16,721 nucleotides of DNA from Anaerolineales bacterium (GCA_011772595.1 WVZH01000469.1:3953-20673), one strand, 5' to 3'; shown: positions 7,610 to 15,467, counted from the first letter of the stretch. Translations and numbers: made by a program. Notes: generated from the letters alone by a model not told the origin.

Positions 7610-7655
7610 GATACGAGGGTGCGGCGTGTTTACCATGACGCCGCACCCTCATATC
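7610..7655 (-). other. Long intergenic RNA hairpin after the binding-protein gene
   Basis: GAGGGTGCGGCGT (7615-7627) and ACGCCGCACCCTC (7638-7650) form a perfect 13-bp GC-rich stem around a 10-base loop. After one C/A mismatch a further 4 bp (GATA/TATC) extend it. It lies between the binding-protein stop and the phosphodiesterase start. No T-run follows on either strand, so it is not a classical terminator. A stabiliser of the binding-protein message or a partial attenuator is more likely. Both fit the common pattern in which the binding protein is made in excess of downstream products. Confidence 0.7.
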
Positions 7656-7707
7656 GAGCTAGCGATTGTTCCTCGTACGAACTTTCTTCTACCCTATCAA
7701 CTTGAAC

Positions 7708-9015
7708 TTACTTAAGCTCAAGGTACAGATTGAGGAACACATACTTGGTGTCGTAGACGTAGGACTGGTCGATGGGCCACATATTCGCTTCTTCGAACGA
7801 TGGGATCCCAAAATCAATCACCTGTTGGGCGACAAAATCGCTGCGACCAGCGTAGTCCCCCGGCTCATTCCAGGGCCAATAACCATCCTCCATCATGTAA
7901 CGGATGAGCAATTTAGCCGCATTGGGGTGCGGTGCGCGATCGGCGACAACCAAGACAGTGGGATATGAAACGCCGAAGACAGGTTGTAGATCATAGGCGG
8001 GTGCCCACTCATAAACGCCTTCTTCGACTTTGCGCAGCTTGCTGAACGTGGTCATGCCGACAGGAGGGTCATCCTGGTTCACGTCGCCGACGTTGTTGCC
8101 GATCTTGGTCGTCGACCCTAGAAACACCGGGTCGTTCTGGAGCATCTGATAGAGCCACTCCATGGCTGCGTTCGGCTCGCCACCTAAAAGGCCGCCGATG
8201 TCTTCTTCAAAGATCTCGACCAAATCCTCCGAGTACTCCGTCAGCGGTTCGCCGAACTCCAACTCATAGGCGGCTGCCATCTCGTCGGGGTGCTGTAGGA
8301 TGGTCTGAATGGCATTTGCCTGGACGCTACCCTCCAGAGGATCCGGCATCAACATCTTTCCGTTCCATTCCTCACGCGTGAAATCCCACAGGTTGTCGAT
8401 CGGGGCGCCTTCCGGGTTGAAGAAGGTGTTGTAGATGACAACCCGACTGCTCCAACGCTGGGTCAACAGTGGCTCCATCTCGTAAGGCTCTAGGAATGGG
8501 ACGAGGCTCTCGGGAACAAAGTTCCAGACCATGCCTTGCGGCACGAATTCGTTGAGCATCAGGGATGATTCGTTGCTGAAGATAACATCAGCTTCATAGA
8601 TGCCGGCATTATGCTCTCGACGAAGTTTCTCCAATGCAACATCCGATGCAAGATCGAAGCCGATGATGTCGACGCCGTATTTCTCTTTGAATTCGTCCTG
8701 CAATTTGAAAATACGAGAAGAAACGGAATAGATCACCACCTCGCCTTCCTCGCGGGCTGCTGCCTCGATGGCATCCCAATCTTGTGTGGCCGGTGTGAAC
8801 GGTCCCAATTGTGCAGCCTCCAACCACGCACGTTGGTCAGGATCGAGGCCGGCCAGTTCTTTCGGCTCTGGCGTCGCGGTGACGATCAACGTCTCACCCT
8901 CCTTCTCGATCACGACCGTCTCGACGACCGTCTCCTTCTCAGGTGCAGGGGCTGCGCAGGCCGAAAGCAATACCGCTAGCACCATGAGCGTGGTAAAAAT
9001 TCTGAGCTTCATCAC
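7708..9015 (-). CDS. ABC importer substrate-binding lipoprotein (AfuA/FbpA/PhnS-like)
   Basis: A 435-residue extracytoplasmic solute-binding protein. The signal peptide ends in the lipobox LSAC (Cys20) and is followed by a charged Val/Glu/Thr linker to about residue 50. The mature part has the shape of the iron(III)/phosphosugar/2-aminoethylphosphonate binding-protein group: EGEVVIYSVSS near the start, DVIFSNESSLM, SRVVIYNTFF, LWDFTREEWNGKMLMPDP (a hallmark of this group) and a final region with APHPNAAKLLIRYMM. The start is taken at the first of two ATGs, with GAGAGAAGAG just upstream. The ligand cannot be decided from sequence. In this fold it can be ferric iron, hexose phosphates or 2-aminoethylphosphonate. 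The phosphodiesterase and glycerate kinase downstream favour a phosphorylated organic ligand over iron. Confidence 0.88.
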   Translation of the reverse strand: MMKLRIFTTLMVLAVLLSACAAPAPEKETVVETVVIEKEGETLIVTATPEPKELAGLDPDQRAWLEAAQLGPFTPATQDWDAIEAAAREEGEVVIYSVSSRIFKLQDEFKEKYGVDIIGFDLASDVALEKLRREHNAGIYEADVIFSNESSLMLNEFVPQGMVWNFVPESLVPFLEPYEMEPLLTQRWSSRVVIYNTFFNPEGAPIDNLWDFTREEWNGKMLMPDPLEGSVQANAIQTILQHPDEMAAAYELEFGEPLTEYSEDLVEIFEEDIGGLLGGEPNAAMEWLYQMLQNDPVFLGSTTKIGNNVGDVNQDDPPVGMTTFSKLRKVEEGVYEWAPAYDLQPVFGVSYPTVLVVADRAPHPNAAKLLIRYMMEDGYWPWNEPGDYAGRSDFVAQQVIDFGIPSFEEANMWPIDQSYVYDTKYVFLNLYLELK

Positions 9016-9197
9016 TCTTCTCTCCCGGGTTATTCATAATCGGTTAAATGTCAAGAGATGTTTCAAGGAAACGTCCAAGCTCACCTCCTCTCGGTCTCAA
9101 GAGGTGGGAGGATGCCAATACGTTTGGCAAATTTCCACCCCGCAGACCGGAGCTTCTCCTTAGTCCGTGCTCCAACCGGTTCCTCTTCAAGGCAAAC
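9016..9197. other. Intergenic region between ABC ATPase and binding-protein genes
   Basis: A 182-base gap with no gene. On the minus strand it contains a TTGACA (9054-9049), but no acceptable -10 sits 16-18 bases after it, so I do not call a promoter. CACCTC and GAGGTG (around 9081-9106) form a modest hairpin without a T-run. The gap is long for an operon, so separate expression of the binding-protein gene from here is possible. Confidence 0.3.
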
Positions 9198-10307
9198 CTA
9201 TTGCGATGTCCTGTCTGCCTTTTTCAACAACTCCTCGCTATCTTGGTCGTATAAGTTGATGGAAGTAGGATCTATTCGGATCCAGACACTTTGATCCATT
9301 TTCAAACTGAGTTGTCGAGTCTCGCGAATCACCAGAGTGGTATCATCGCGATGCGTGTGGATGATCATTTCCGGGCCAGCCGGTAATACCGCGTAAACAC
9401 GAAACTCCACAGCGTCATCTTCTGGCTCCAAGCTGAGAATGATGTCCTCTGGTCTCACAGCAACGACGACGGTTTCCCGTTGTGGTACCTGAGGTAACTC
9501 GAGCCGAAACGAACTCGCTTGCAACCAAGTCTGATCTCTTTCGGTTACCACCTCTCCCGGAAGCAGATTGATTCGTGGCATACCGATAAACTTGGCCACA
9601 AAGAGATCGGCGGGATGCTGATAGACCTCCATGGGCGATCCGGTCTGGTGAATACGCCCCTCCTGCATCACGGCGACACGGCTGGCCATGGTTAGGGCTT
9701 CGGTCTGGTCGTGTGTGACGTAAACCGTTGTCGCTCCACTCTCGAAATGCAGGCGCTTAATCTCCGAGCGCATGTCCAAGCGTAGACGGGCATCCAGGTT
9801 GGAGAGGGGTTCATCCATCAAGAAAATGGGTGGACGTGTCGCTAATAGACGCGCTAAAGCGACACGTTGTTGTTGACCACCCGAAAGTTCGAAAGGAAAA
9901 CGCTCACCCAGGCCTTCCATCTCGAGATCCTCCAACACTTCGTCCACTCTTGCGCGGATCTCGCTGCGCGGCACCTTCTGCTGTGTAAGACCAAAGCCCA
10001 CATTCTCATAGACGTTCATGTGTGGCCAGAGAGCATAGCTTTGAAAAACCATGCCTACATGACGCTGCCCCGGAGGAACGGAGACGGCTGTATCGGCTGA
10101 GTAGACCGGCGTACCCCGGATGATGACCTCGCCCTCCTCGGGCTCCTCTAATCCACATATACAACGCAGCAGCGTCGTCTTACCACAGCCGGAAGGCCCC
10201 ACCAGAGCTAGAAATTCTCCCTTTTCCACCGTCAGGCTCTGATCGTCCACAGCGACGACGTCGCCGAATCGCTTGGTCAGAGATTTAATTTCAATAACAG
10301 CATCCAC
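9198..10307 (-). CDS. ABC importer ATP-binding protein (MalK/FbpC-type)
   Basis: This 369-residue ATPase energises the importer at the inner face of the membrane. Motifs in order: Walker [10 protein letters not shown] (37-45), Q-loop [13 protein letters not shown], signature [16 protein letters not shown], Walker [15 protein letters not shown] and H-loop [11 protein letters not shown]. After the nucleotide-binding domain comes a TOBE/OB-type C-terminal extension (about 240-369) with [11 protein letters not shown], which places it in the CUT1/iron-type group. The start is GTG at 10307 with GAGGG at suitable spacing. It follows the permease by 48 bases and precedes the binding-protein gene by 182 bases, within one operon order: permease, ATPase, binding protein. 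Confidence 0.94.
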   Translation of the reverse strand: MDAVIEIKSLTKRFGDVVAVDDQSLTVEKGEFLALVGPSGCGKTTLLRCICGLEEPEEGEVIIRGTPVYSADTAVSVPPGQRHVGMVFQSYALWPHMNVYENVGFGLTQQKVPRSEIRARVDEVLEDLEMEGLGERFPFELSGGQQQRVALARLLATRPPIFLMDEPLSNLDARLRLDMRSEIKRLHFESGATTVYVTHDQTEALTMASRVAVMQEGRIHQTGSPMEVYQHPADLFVAKFIGMPRINLLPGEVVTERDQTWLQASSFRLELPQVPQRETVVVAVRPEDIILSLEPEDDAVEFRVYAVLPAGPEMIIHTHRDDTTLVIRETRQLSLKMDQSVWIRIDPTSINLYDQDSEELLKKADRTSQ

Positions 10308-10355
10308 GGATGTTTCCCTCTCTGATGGGGTAGATGATTCAGTCGTGAAGGGCTC

Positions 10356-12176
10356 TCATTCACTTTCGGCAAGCCGAGCTGCAAGCTGTCCACGACCCAG
10401 CCGCCAGGCAATCACTTCGCCGATCAAGGTCAGAATGATGACGAGCAGGACAAGGGTATTGCCGTGTTGGATGTAATCCTCCTCGACATAGCGGTATGAC
10501 ATAGTCATCAGGACACGCGTAGCGGGCGTGATGAGAATGATGATCAGCGACAATTCACGCATGATCGTGATGTAAGTAATCATCATGCCGGACATCACCC
10601 CGGAACTGGCGAGCGGCAAGACGATGCGTCGGAAACGATGCGTCCAAGAAGCCCCTTGAAGCTCAGCCGCCTCTTCCAATTCAATCCCTATCTGCGTCAC
10701 CGCACTGGCACCGGTTCGTGTTGTGTACGGCAACCTCTTGATAATACTGATCAGGACCAGGAGGGTGAACGTCCCATACAACGCCGGTACTGGACCGCGT
10801 TGGACCGCAAACATGCTCAAGTACATCGCACCGAGTGCAATGCCAGGGATTAGATAGGGTAAGAAGGAGATCTGATCTAGCAGCTGCGCCAGACGCTGGT
10901 TTTTACTTCTAACAACAAGGTAGCCCACAAGAACTCCCAGTAACGATCCCAACACCGCGCCGCTGATAGCCAGACGCAGGCTGTTCCATGTGGCTCCCAG
11001 GATACTCTCGTTCGCCAGCACGCCCGGTTCACCATCGGGGAAGACTGTGATATCCGTCTCGCCCACCCAGAAATACGTCGTGAAGTTATCCAGGGTGTAC
11101 ACGCCGTCGATTAACATCACGGATTGGTAGGCTAACAATCCGATGGGTACGGCAACCCAAGCCAAGATGATGATGACGAGTAAAGCCATGATCGGAACCC
11201 GCCAGCGTCCCAAACGCGCCGGATTTGCCTTGAACCCCTTGCCACCGATCGTCACATAGCGCGCAGATGCCCCCAAGAGGCGGCTGTTGAGATAAACCGT
11301 GAGCGAGGCGATGGCGATCAACACCAACGCCAGGATGTAACCATTGGAGGTGAGGCCGAGACCAATGTTGGAAAAGAGCATCGTCGAGAGTGTGTGATAC
11401 CCAACGGGCAACCCAAGCAGCACCGGCGTCGCGAACGCGCTGACCGCCTTTCCCAGCGTCAGCACCAAGGATGATAAGAAAGCCGGCATCACCAACGGGA
11501 AGGTGATCTTTCTCAGGATGGTCCAGCGTGACGCACCCAAGAGTTCCGCACCCTCTTCAAGCTGAGCGTCCAGTGTCGTCAGCGCCCCAGAGACGATCAG
11601 AAAGGTGAAAGGGTAATAGTGCACGGTCATGGCGATAATCATGGGGATGGGACCGAAAGACAACCACTCCGGTGGAGGAACCCCAAATAAGATCTCAAAT
11701 ACCCCTGGGCGACCACCCACCAACTCGCTCTTGAAGGTCGTCGACCATGCCAAAGCGAGAGCAAAAGAAGGAAGTAGATAGGGAAGAATGAGAAGCGTAC
11801 GCAGCATGCCACGAGCGGGCAAATCCGTTCTGGTCACCAACCAAGCAAGGATACCCCCAATCAAGAGGGACAACGCCGACGATACCACCCCGATGAGTAA
11901 AGTGTTGCCCAAAGGCTCCAGCAGTATTTTCTTGGAAATCCGTCCGGTCAATACACGCTTCCAATGGGCAAGGGTGAATTCTCCCGGTACGGCTTCGGGC
12001 GATAAGCGGCGATCCCCTTCTCCCCAGATTAGCGTTTCTTGGATCAAGCTGAATAGGGGCACCAAGATGAGATAGCCGAGGATAACCAGCAGGAAAATTG
12101 TGAGTAGAAACTGTGGACTGGCCACCCGACGCCTGATACGAGTGAGGCGCCGAGAGTTTAAGACGCCGACACCCAT
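10356..12176 (-). CDS. ABC importer permease, two fused transmembrane domains (FbpB-type)
   Basis: A 606-residue inner-membrane protein with two complete binding-protein-dependent permease domains in one chain, as in FbpB-type transporters, so a second permease gene is not needed. Each half carries an EAA loop that docks on the ATPase: LEEGAELLGASRWTILRKI in the first (about residues 210-235) and LEEAAELQGASWTHRFRRI in the second (about 500-525). About 12 hydrophobic segments are visible. A basic N-terminus (NSRRLTRIRRR) precedes the first. The ATG has AAGGGAT at close spacing. It lies 78 bases after the regulator stop and 48 before the ATPase. Confidence 0.93.
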   Translation of the reverse strand: MGVGVLNSRRLTRIRRRVASPQFLLTIFLLVILGYLILVPLFSLIQETLIWGEGDRRLSPEAVPGEFTLAHWKRVLTGRISKKILLEPLGNTLLIGVVSSALSLLIGGILAWLVTRTDLPARGMLRTLLILPYLLPSFALALAWSTTFKSELVGGRPGVFEILFGVPPPEWLSFGPIPMIIAMTVHYYPFTFLIVSGALTTLDAQLEEGAELLGASRWTILRKITFPLVMPAFLSSLVLTLGKAVSAFATPVLLGLPVGYHTLSTMLFSNIGLGLTSNGYILALVLIAIASLTVYLNSRLLGASARYVTIGGKGFKANPARLGRWRVPIMALLVIIILAWVAVPIGLLAYQSVMLIDGVYTLDNFTTYFWVGETDITVFPDGEPGVLANESILGATWNSLRLAISGAVLGSLLGVLVGYLVVRSKNQRLAQLLDQISFLPYLIPGIALGAMYLSMFAVQRGPVPALYGTFTLLVLISIIKRLPYTTRTGASAVTQIGIELEEAAELQGASWTHRFRRIVLPLASSGVMSGMMITYITIMRELSLIIILITPATRVLMTMSYRYVEEDYIQHGNTLVLLVIILTLIGEVIAWRLGRGQLAARLAESE

Positions 12177-12227
12177 TTCATCCCTTCCCTTGATATCTCA
12201 TCGATGCTTGTTCACCGCTTTTCGGAG

Positions 12228-12256
12228 GATCCCAGTGCTAGTCGACGACCGGGATC
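12228..12256 (-). other. Hairpin between regulator stop and permease gene
   Basis: GATCCC (12228-12233) pairs with GGGATC (12251-12256). With three further inner pairs, one of them G-U, this makes a 9-bp stem and an 11-base loop. It reaches into the regulator's stop codon. No T-run follows in the minus direction, so it is a weak candidate for message processing or attenuation between regulator and transporter. Confidence 0.35.
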
Positions 12257-13091
12257 ACATATCGATCTTTTCGTACCGTTTTACGAGCGAAGCCAATCTA
12301 TCGAGCGATTCGAAAGTGCGTCCACCGTCATGTCTGGCAATTGTCAAGATGAGCGCGCTGCATATGGTGAGAGATACCGCATGCGATTGAAATTTCCCCT
12401 CGACACCCCTGCGCGCCCATAAGAGCACCGTGGGTTTGGGCCGGATGAGCGGTCCCAAGGAATCACTGACGAGGACGGAGGGCACTTTTAACTGCACTGC
12501 TTGTTCGAGCAGCGCCTCCAAGCCGGGTTGTCGTTTACGCATCGCAAATGCCAGTAGCGCGTCCTCAGCCGTAAGGGTAATGACTTGTTCGGCAAGTTCA
12601 CGCCCACGGCCACGAAGATCCACCGTCCGGAATCCACTTCGCCTCAGACGCCTGTCCGTGTACTCCACAAGCGAAGTGGCATGTCCCCGTGCGTAGAGAA
12701 ACACACGCTCAGCCTCGACAAGGATCTTTGATGCCTGGTCGAGTTGTTCCTGGCTGATGGTTTGCATCAATTCCTGGAGTGCGGCGATCTCATCGGAGAC
12801 GAGAGAGGCAAGAACTCCCGATTCTCCCACGCTGCGGCGAATTCGCTCCGCGCTGTCGACGGTATCCATCAACTCCTCACGCAGGCTGAAACGTAGTTCC
12901 CTGTACCCCTGATAACCAAGCTTTTGGGCCAGGCGCACCGCAGTTGATTCATGGACACCAACCCGCGCCGCCAATTCGGCTGCCGTCAAAAAGGCTGCTT
13001 CTTGAGGGTTGGCCAGAAGCTCTTGAATTAGATTCTCATCCGAGGGAGTAAGGTCGCCGTAATGATTTTCTACGACTTGTTTGAGACCCAT
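12255..13091 (-). CDS. RpiR-family transcriptional regulator with SIS domain
   Basis: A 278-residue DNA-binding regulator. The N-terminal HTH_6 domain shows LTPSDENLIQELL, then FLTAAELAARVGVHESTAVRLAQKLGYQGYRELR, the usual RpiR helix-turn-helix. The C-terminal SIS domain, which normally binds phosphorylated sugars, begins around VFLYARGHATSLVEYTDRRLRRSG and includes DALLAFAMRKRQPGLEALLEQA. I chose the ATG at 13091 because the family alignment starts there (MGLKQVVENHYGDL). An in-frame ATG at 13151 would add 20 residues of unlikely sequence and has no good ribosome site. The gene is divergent from the permuted mutase gene and directly upstream of the ABC operon, so it probably controls one or both in response to a phosphorylated metabolite. 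Confidence 0.9.
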   Translation of the reverse strand: MGLKQVVENHYGDLTPSDENLIQELLANPQEAAFLTAAELAARVGVHESTAVRLAQKLGYQGYRELRFSLREELMDTVDSAERIRRSVGESGVLASLVSDEIAALQELMQTISQEQLDQASKILVEAERVFLYARGHATSLVEYTDRRLRRSGFRTVDLRGRGRELAEQVITLTAEDALLAFAMRKRQPGLEALLEQAVQLKVPSVLVSDSLGPLIRPKPTVLLWARRGVEGKFQSHAVSLTICSALILTIARHDGGRTFESLDRLASLVKRYEKIDM

Positions 13092-13289
13092 TCTGCCGTC
13101 TTCTTTCTTGCAGTTTAGCACAAGTTTTCCTGCGAGGCAACTTTTGAGCATATCTCGGTTTCACCGGCAAAAACGCCGACGCACGAAGAGGCAGGAAGAG
13201 AGCGTTGGGAACTGGCAAAGCCGTCCTGCAGCCACCAACCTCGCGTATGTGTAGGGATACAACATTTCACGATACGTAATGCAAGCTAT

Positions 13290-13318
13290 TTGACGTGCAA
13301 GATATCTTGAGATATAGT
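13290..13318 (+). promoter_or_regulatory. Sigma-70-like promoter for the permuted mutase gene
   Basis: TTGACG (13290-13295) and TATAGT (13313-13318) are separated by exactly 17 bases, matching TTGACA/TATAAT at five of six positions each. Transcription would start near 13325, about 30 bases before the ATG at 13356. This makes the upstream GTG at 13317, which overlaps the -10 box, an unlikely start codon. Confidence 0.7.
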
Positions 13319-13324
13319 GCAAGA
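13295..13324. promoter_or_regulatory. Operator candidate: 12-bp palindrome and direct repeats in the promoter
   Basis: CAAGATATCTTG (13298-13309) is a perfect 12-bp palindrome lying between the -35 and -10 boxes. GTGCAAGA occurs at 13295-13302 and again at 13317-13324, 22 bases (about two helical turns) apart. The core TGCAAG occurs a third time at 13280. A dimeric protein bound here would block RNA polymerase. The divergent RpiR regulator is the obvious candidate, but that is inference. Confidence 0.55.
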
Positions 13325-13338
13325 AAGCAAATTCTCTC

Positions 13339-13346
13339 GGGGGGGA
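13339..13346 (+). promoter_or_regulatory. Ribosome binding site deciding the start at 13356
   Basis: The purine run GGGGGGGA ends 9 bases before ATG 13356. Together with the promoter position it favours this start over GTG 13317. ATG 13377 is a further alternative with a weaker GCGGA site. Confidence 0.5.
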
Positions 13347-13355
13347 TTCCTTCGG

Positions 13356-14936
13356 ATGCCAACCAGCGGATTCCGCATGGCAGAAGCCGTCGAAAAGGCG
13401 CTCAACGACGGGAATAGCCAGTACTTCATGAAACCTCATGTCATCGTAGACGCGCAGGGAGAACCGATTGGCGCTATCAGCGATGGCGATGCCGTCATCT
13501 TTTGTTGCCGACGCGGGGAACGTGAGGTTCAACTGACGCGCGCATTTGTGGATCCCTCGTTTCAAGAATTCCCCACAGCTAAATTCAAAGAACTCAATTT
13601 CGTCACGATGACACGCTACCACGAGATGTTTAAGGATGTGCCTGTGGCATTCCCACCAGCCGCCAATCCCGAGAACACGCTCGGTGAGGTGTTCAGCCGA
13701 TCTAACTTGCGACAATTGCGAATCGCAGAATCCGAGAAGTTTGCCCATGTAACTTTCTTCTTGAATGGTGGACGCCATGAGCCCTTCCCGGGGGAAGATC
13801 ACGTTTGCGTGCCTTCGCTCAAGAACGTCGCTTTCGATGACGTGCCAGAGATGAAGAGCGAATCCGTAACTCAGGCCGTTGTCGAGGGAATGATGTCCCC
13901 GGATTATCACTTCATCGCCGTCAATCTCGCCAACGGCGATATCATCGGGCACTTGAACAACTTCGAGGCCAAGATTCGTTGCGCCGAAGCCCTCGATGCG
14001 TGCCTCGGTATCATGCTTGAAACCGCTCATCGCCAGGGGATCGTTGTCATTGTCACGGCAGACCACGGCCTCCTTGAAAAAGGGTACGACTCAGATGGAT
14101 ACCCCAATCTGCACCACACCCGTAGCCCCGTGCCTCTTGTTCTAGTCCATCCCAGTGAAAAGAACGGGTTCAACCTGGATGAAACCGGTATCCTAGCAGA
14201 CGTCGCACCAACCATGCTCGAACTGATGGGCCTGTCGAAACCTGGCGAGATGACCGGAAGGAGTCTTCTCCGCAAGCGATCCAGCGGCCCTATAGGTGGA
14301 AAGCGCGTGGTGCTTATCATCATGGACGGATGGGGAATCGGCCTCGAAGACAACTCAAACCCTATCTACGTCGGTGAGACACCGGTCTGGAACAAGTTGA
14401 TGAAGGTCTGGCCACAAGCGACCCTCAGATGCTCGGGTGAGGCCGTCGGTCTGCAGAAGGCGAAGCCTGGCAACTCGGAAGCCGGTCACATGAACATTGG
14501 AGCAGGCCGTGTCGTTATCCAGGACGATGTCCGGATTGCCCAAGCTTTGGAGAATAGTTCGTTTGAAAGCAATGAGGCCTTCCTGGAAGCCATCAACGGG
14601 GCGAAGAGACGCGAGAGCGCCTTGCACCTGATCACCATGCTCTCAAACAGAAGCTCGCATGGCAGTTTGGATTATCCCCTTGCGCTGGTACGCCTGGCGA
14701 GGAAACATGGGCTGAAGCGCGTCTTCATACACACGATTTTCAATAGACCCTATAGAACGGAGACCGCACCCAATCTCCTACGAGATTTAGCTGCGGAAAT
14801 GGAAACTATCGGAGTGGGCGAAATCGCAACAGGTGTCGGTCGCGGTCTTGCCCTAGACCGAGATGGTGATTACCAGAAGACGAAACGCGCCTACGACGCA
14901 CTCGTGTTCGGTAGTGGAATAGCGGTTAAATCTTGA
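13356..14936 (+). CDS. Circularly permuted cofactor-independent phosphoglycerate mutase-like protein
   Basis: This 526-residue protein is homologous over its whole length to iPGM (GpmI), which interconverts 2- and 3-phosphoglycerate with a phosphoserine intermediate and two metal ions, but its halves are swapped. Residues 1-305 match the normal C-terminal part: DGDAVIF, LRQLRIAESEKFAHVTFF, LANGDIIGH, TADHG and GEMTGRSLL. After a linker (about 306-315), residues 316-526 match the normal N-terminus: VVLIIMDGWG, GEAVGL, GNSEAGHMNIGAGR and a terminal GRGLALDRD...AYDALV. With Geobacillus iPGM numbering as I remember it, offsets are constant (-208, then +312), so D324, S374, D195, H199, D236, H237 and H254 occupy the metal/nucleophile positions. 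K128, R53, R56, H435, R496 and R502 match substrate residues. The DGRD motif (R153/D154) is lost. The ends map to about residues 209 and 215, so little or nothing is missing. It may be a mutase or a derived phosphatase. Confidence 0.85.
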   Translation: MPTSGFRMAEAVEKALNDGNSQYFMKPHVIVDAQGEPIGAISDGDAVIFCCRRGEREVQLTRAFVDPSFQEFPTAKFKELNFVTMTRYHEMFKDVPVAFPPAANPENTLGEVFSRSNLRQLRIAESEKFAHVTFFLNGGRHEPFPGEDHVCVPSLKNVAFDDVPEMKSESVTQAVVEGMMSPDYHFIAVNLANGDIIGHLNNFEAKIRCAEALDACLGIMLETAHRQGIVVIVTADHGLLEKGYDSDGYPNLHHTRSPVPLVLVHPSEKNGFNLDETGILADVAPTMLELMGLSKPGEMTGRSLLRKRSSGPIGGKRVVLIIMDGWGIGLEDNSNPIYVGETPVWNKLMKVWPQATLRCSGEAVGLQKAKPGNSEAGHMNIGAGRVVIQDDVRIAQALENSSFESNEAFLEAINGAKRRESALHLITMLSNRSSHGSLDYPLALVRLARKHGLKRVFIHTIFNRPYRTETAPNLLRDLAAEMETIGVGEIATGVGRGLALDRDGDYQKTKRAYDALVFGSGIAVKS

Positions 14937-15005
14937 GAGGCCTTGGGTGTGATCTCTTCCTTGCGGCAAAATGTCCAGACCCGTACCCTTGCTCATGCTT
15001 AGTAA

Positions 15006-15467
15006 TCAAAAATCCCGATAGATATCCAACGACATCAGGCGTTCAATCTCTTTTTGGATCTCCAGGATGTCCGCATCGTTTAAAGGTTGGACATCATCAT
15101 AGAAACCAGTTTCCCGCTTAGGCAGATAAAGCGCCTCTCCAAAGGGTTGCTTCTTGGCGGATCTTGACCGACCATAAAGGTGTAAGTGCAGGTAAGGTCC
15201 TTCAGGTTTAAACACGCCCCAATTGCCATTGTCTTGATAATTGATCCTGCCGATATCGATCCCGCGTCGATTGAGCGCCACTTCCATGGCTCCACCCACG
15301 ATCATGCTCAGCTTCATGAGTTCTTTTGCCAACGCAGGTGATAGCGCGGTTCGATCCCTCACGCGAACCTTCGGGAGAATACGGATGTGACCCCCATCGA
15401 TCCTGTCGACATGGGGTCGATTTGCCGCCTCAACAATGAAGTTCGGCGTCTCAAATATGAATGGCAT
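15006..15467 (-). CDS. HIT-domain protein (nucleotide hydrolase/transferase-like)
   Basis: A 153-residue soluble protein of the histidine-triad superfamily, whose members hydrolyse or transfer nucleotidyl groups. The N-terminal GGHIRILPKVRVRDRTALSP and helix AKELMKLSMIVGGAMEVAL are typical of HIT folds. The triad region reads PYLHLHLYGRS: the second and third His are present but the first His of HxHxH is Tyr. The middle His, usually the nucleophile, is retained, so activity is possible. AAGGA lies about 8 bases upstream of the ATG. The gene is convergent with the mutase gene (69 bases apart), and I see no clear terminator between them. No functional link with its neighbours is evident. Confidence 0.78.
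   Translation of the reverse strand: MPFIFETPNFIVEAANRPHVDRIDGGHIRILPKVRVRDRTALSPALAKELMKLSMIVGGAMEVALNRRGIDIGRINYQDNGNWGVFKPEGPYLHLHLYGRSRSAKKQPFGEALYLPKRETGFYDDVQPLNDADILEIQKEIERLMSLDIYRDF

Noticed and set aside
7610..7655. Rho-independent terminator
   Set aside because: The stem is strong but neither side is followed by a T-run, so it is listed as a hairpin only.
9032..9054. Promoter for the binding-protein gene based on a perfect TTGACA
   Set aside because: No reasonable -10 hexamer is found 16-18 bases downstream. Only TAACCC or AACCCG fall there.
7708..12176. Naming the importer a 2-aminoethylphosphonate (PhnSTUV) or iron (FbpABC) transporter
   Set aside because: Both belong to the same family and the ligand-binding residues cannot be told apart by eye. 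The fused permease favours the FbpB layout, but the neighbours favour a phosphorylated ligand.
13317..13355. GTG at 13317 as the start of the permuted mutase
   Set aside because: It overlaps the -10 box of a good promoter, and the extra 13 residues match nothing in the family. ATG 13356 has a purine-rich ribosome site.
13161..14066. 301-residue open frame on the minus strand overlapping the permuted mutase
   Set aside because: It is the antisense shadow of the conserved mutase coding sequence, has no recognisable domain, and would overlap the promoter of the plus-strand gene.
14937..15005. Bidirectional terminator between the convergent mutase and HIT genes
   Set aside because: Only short imperfect complementarity (GAGAG/CTCTT) is visible, with no T-run.
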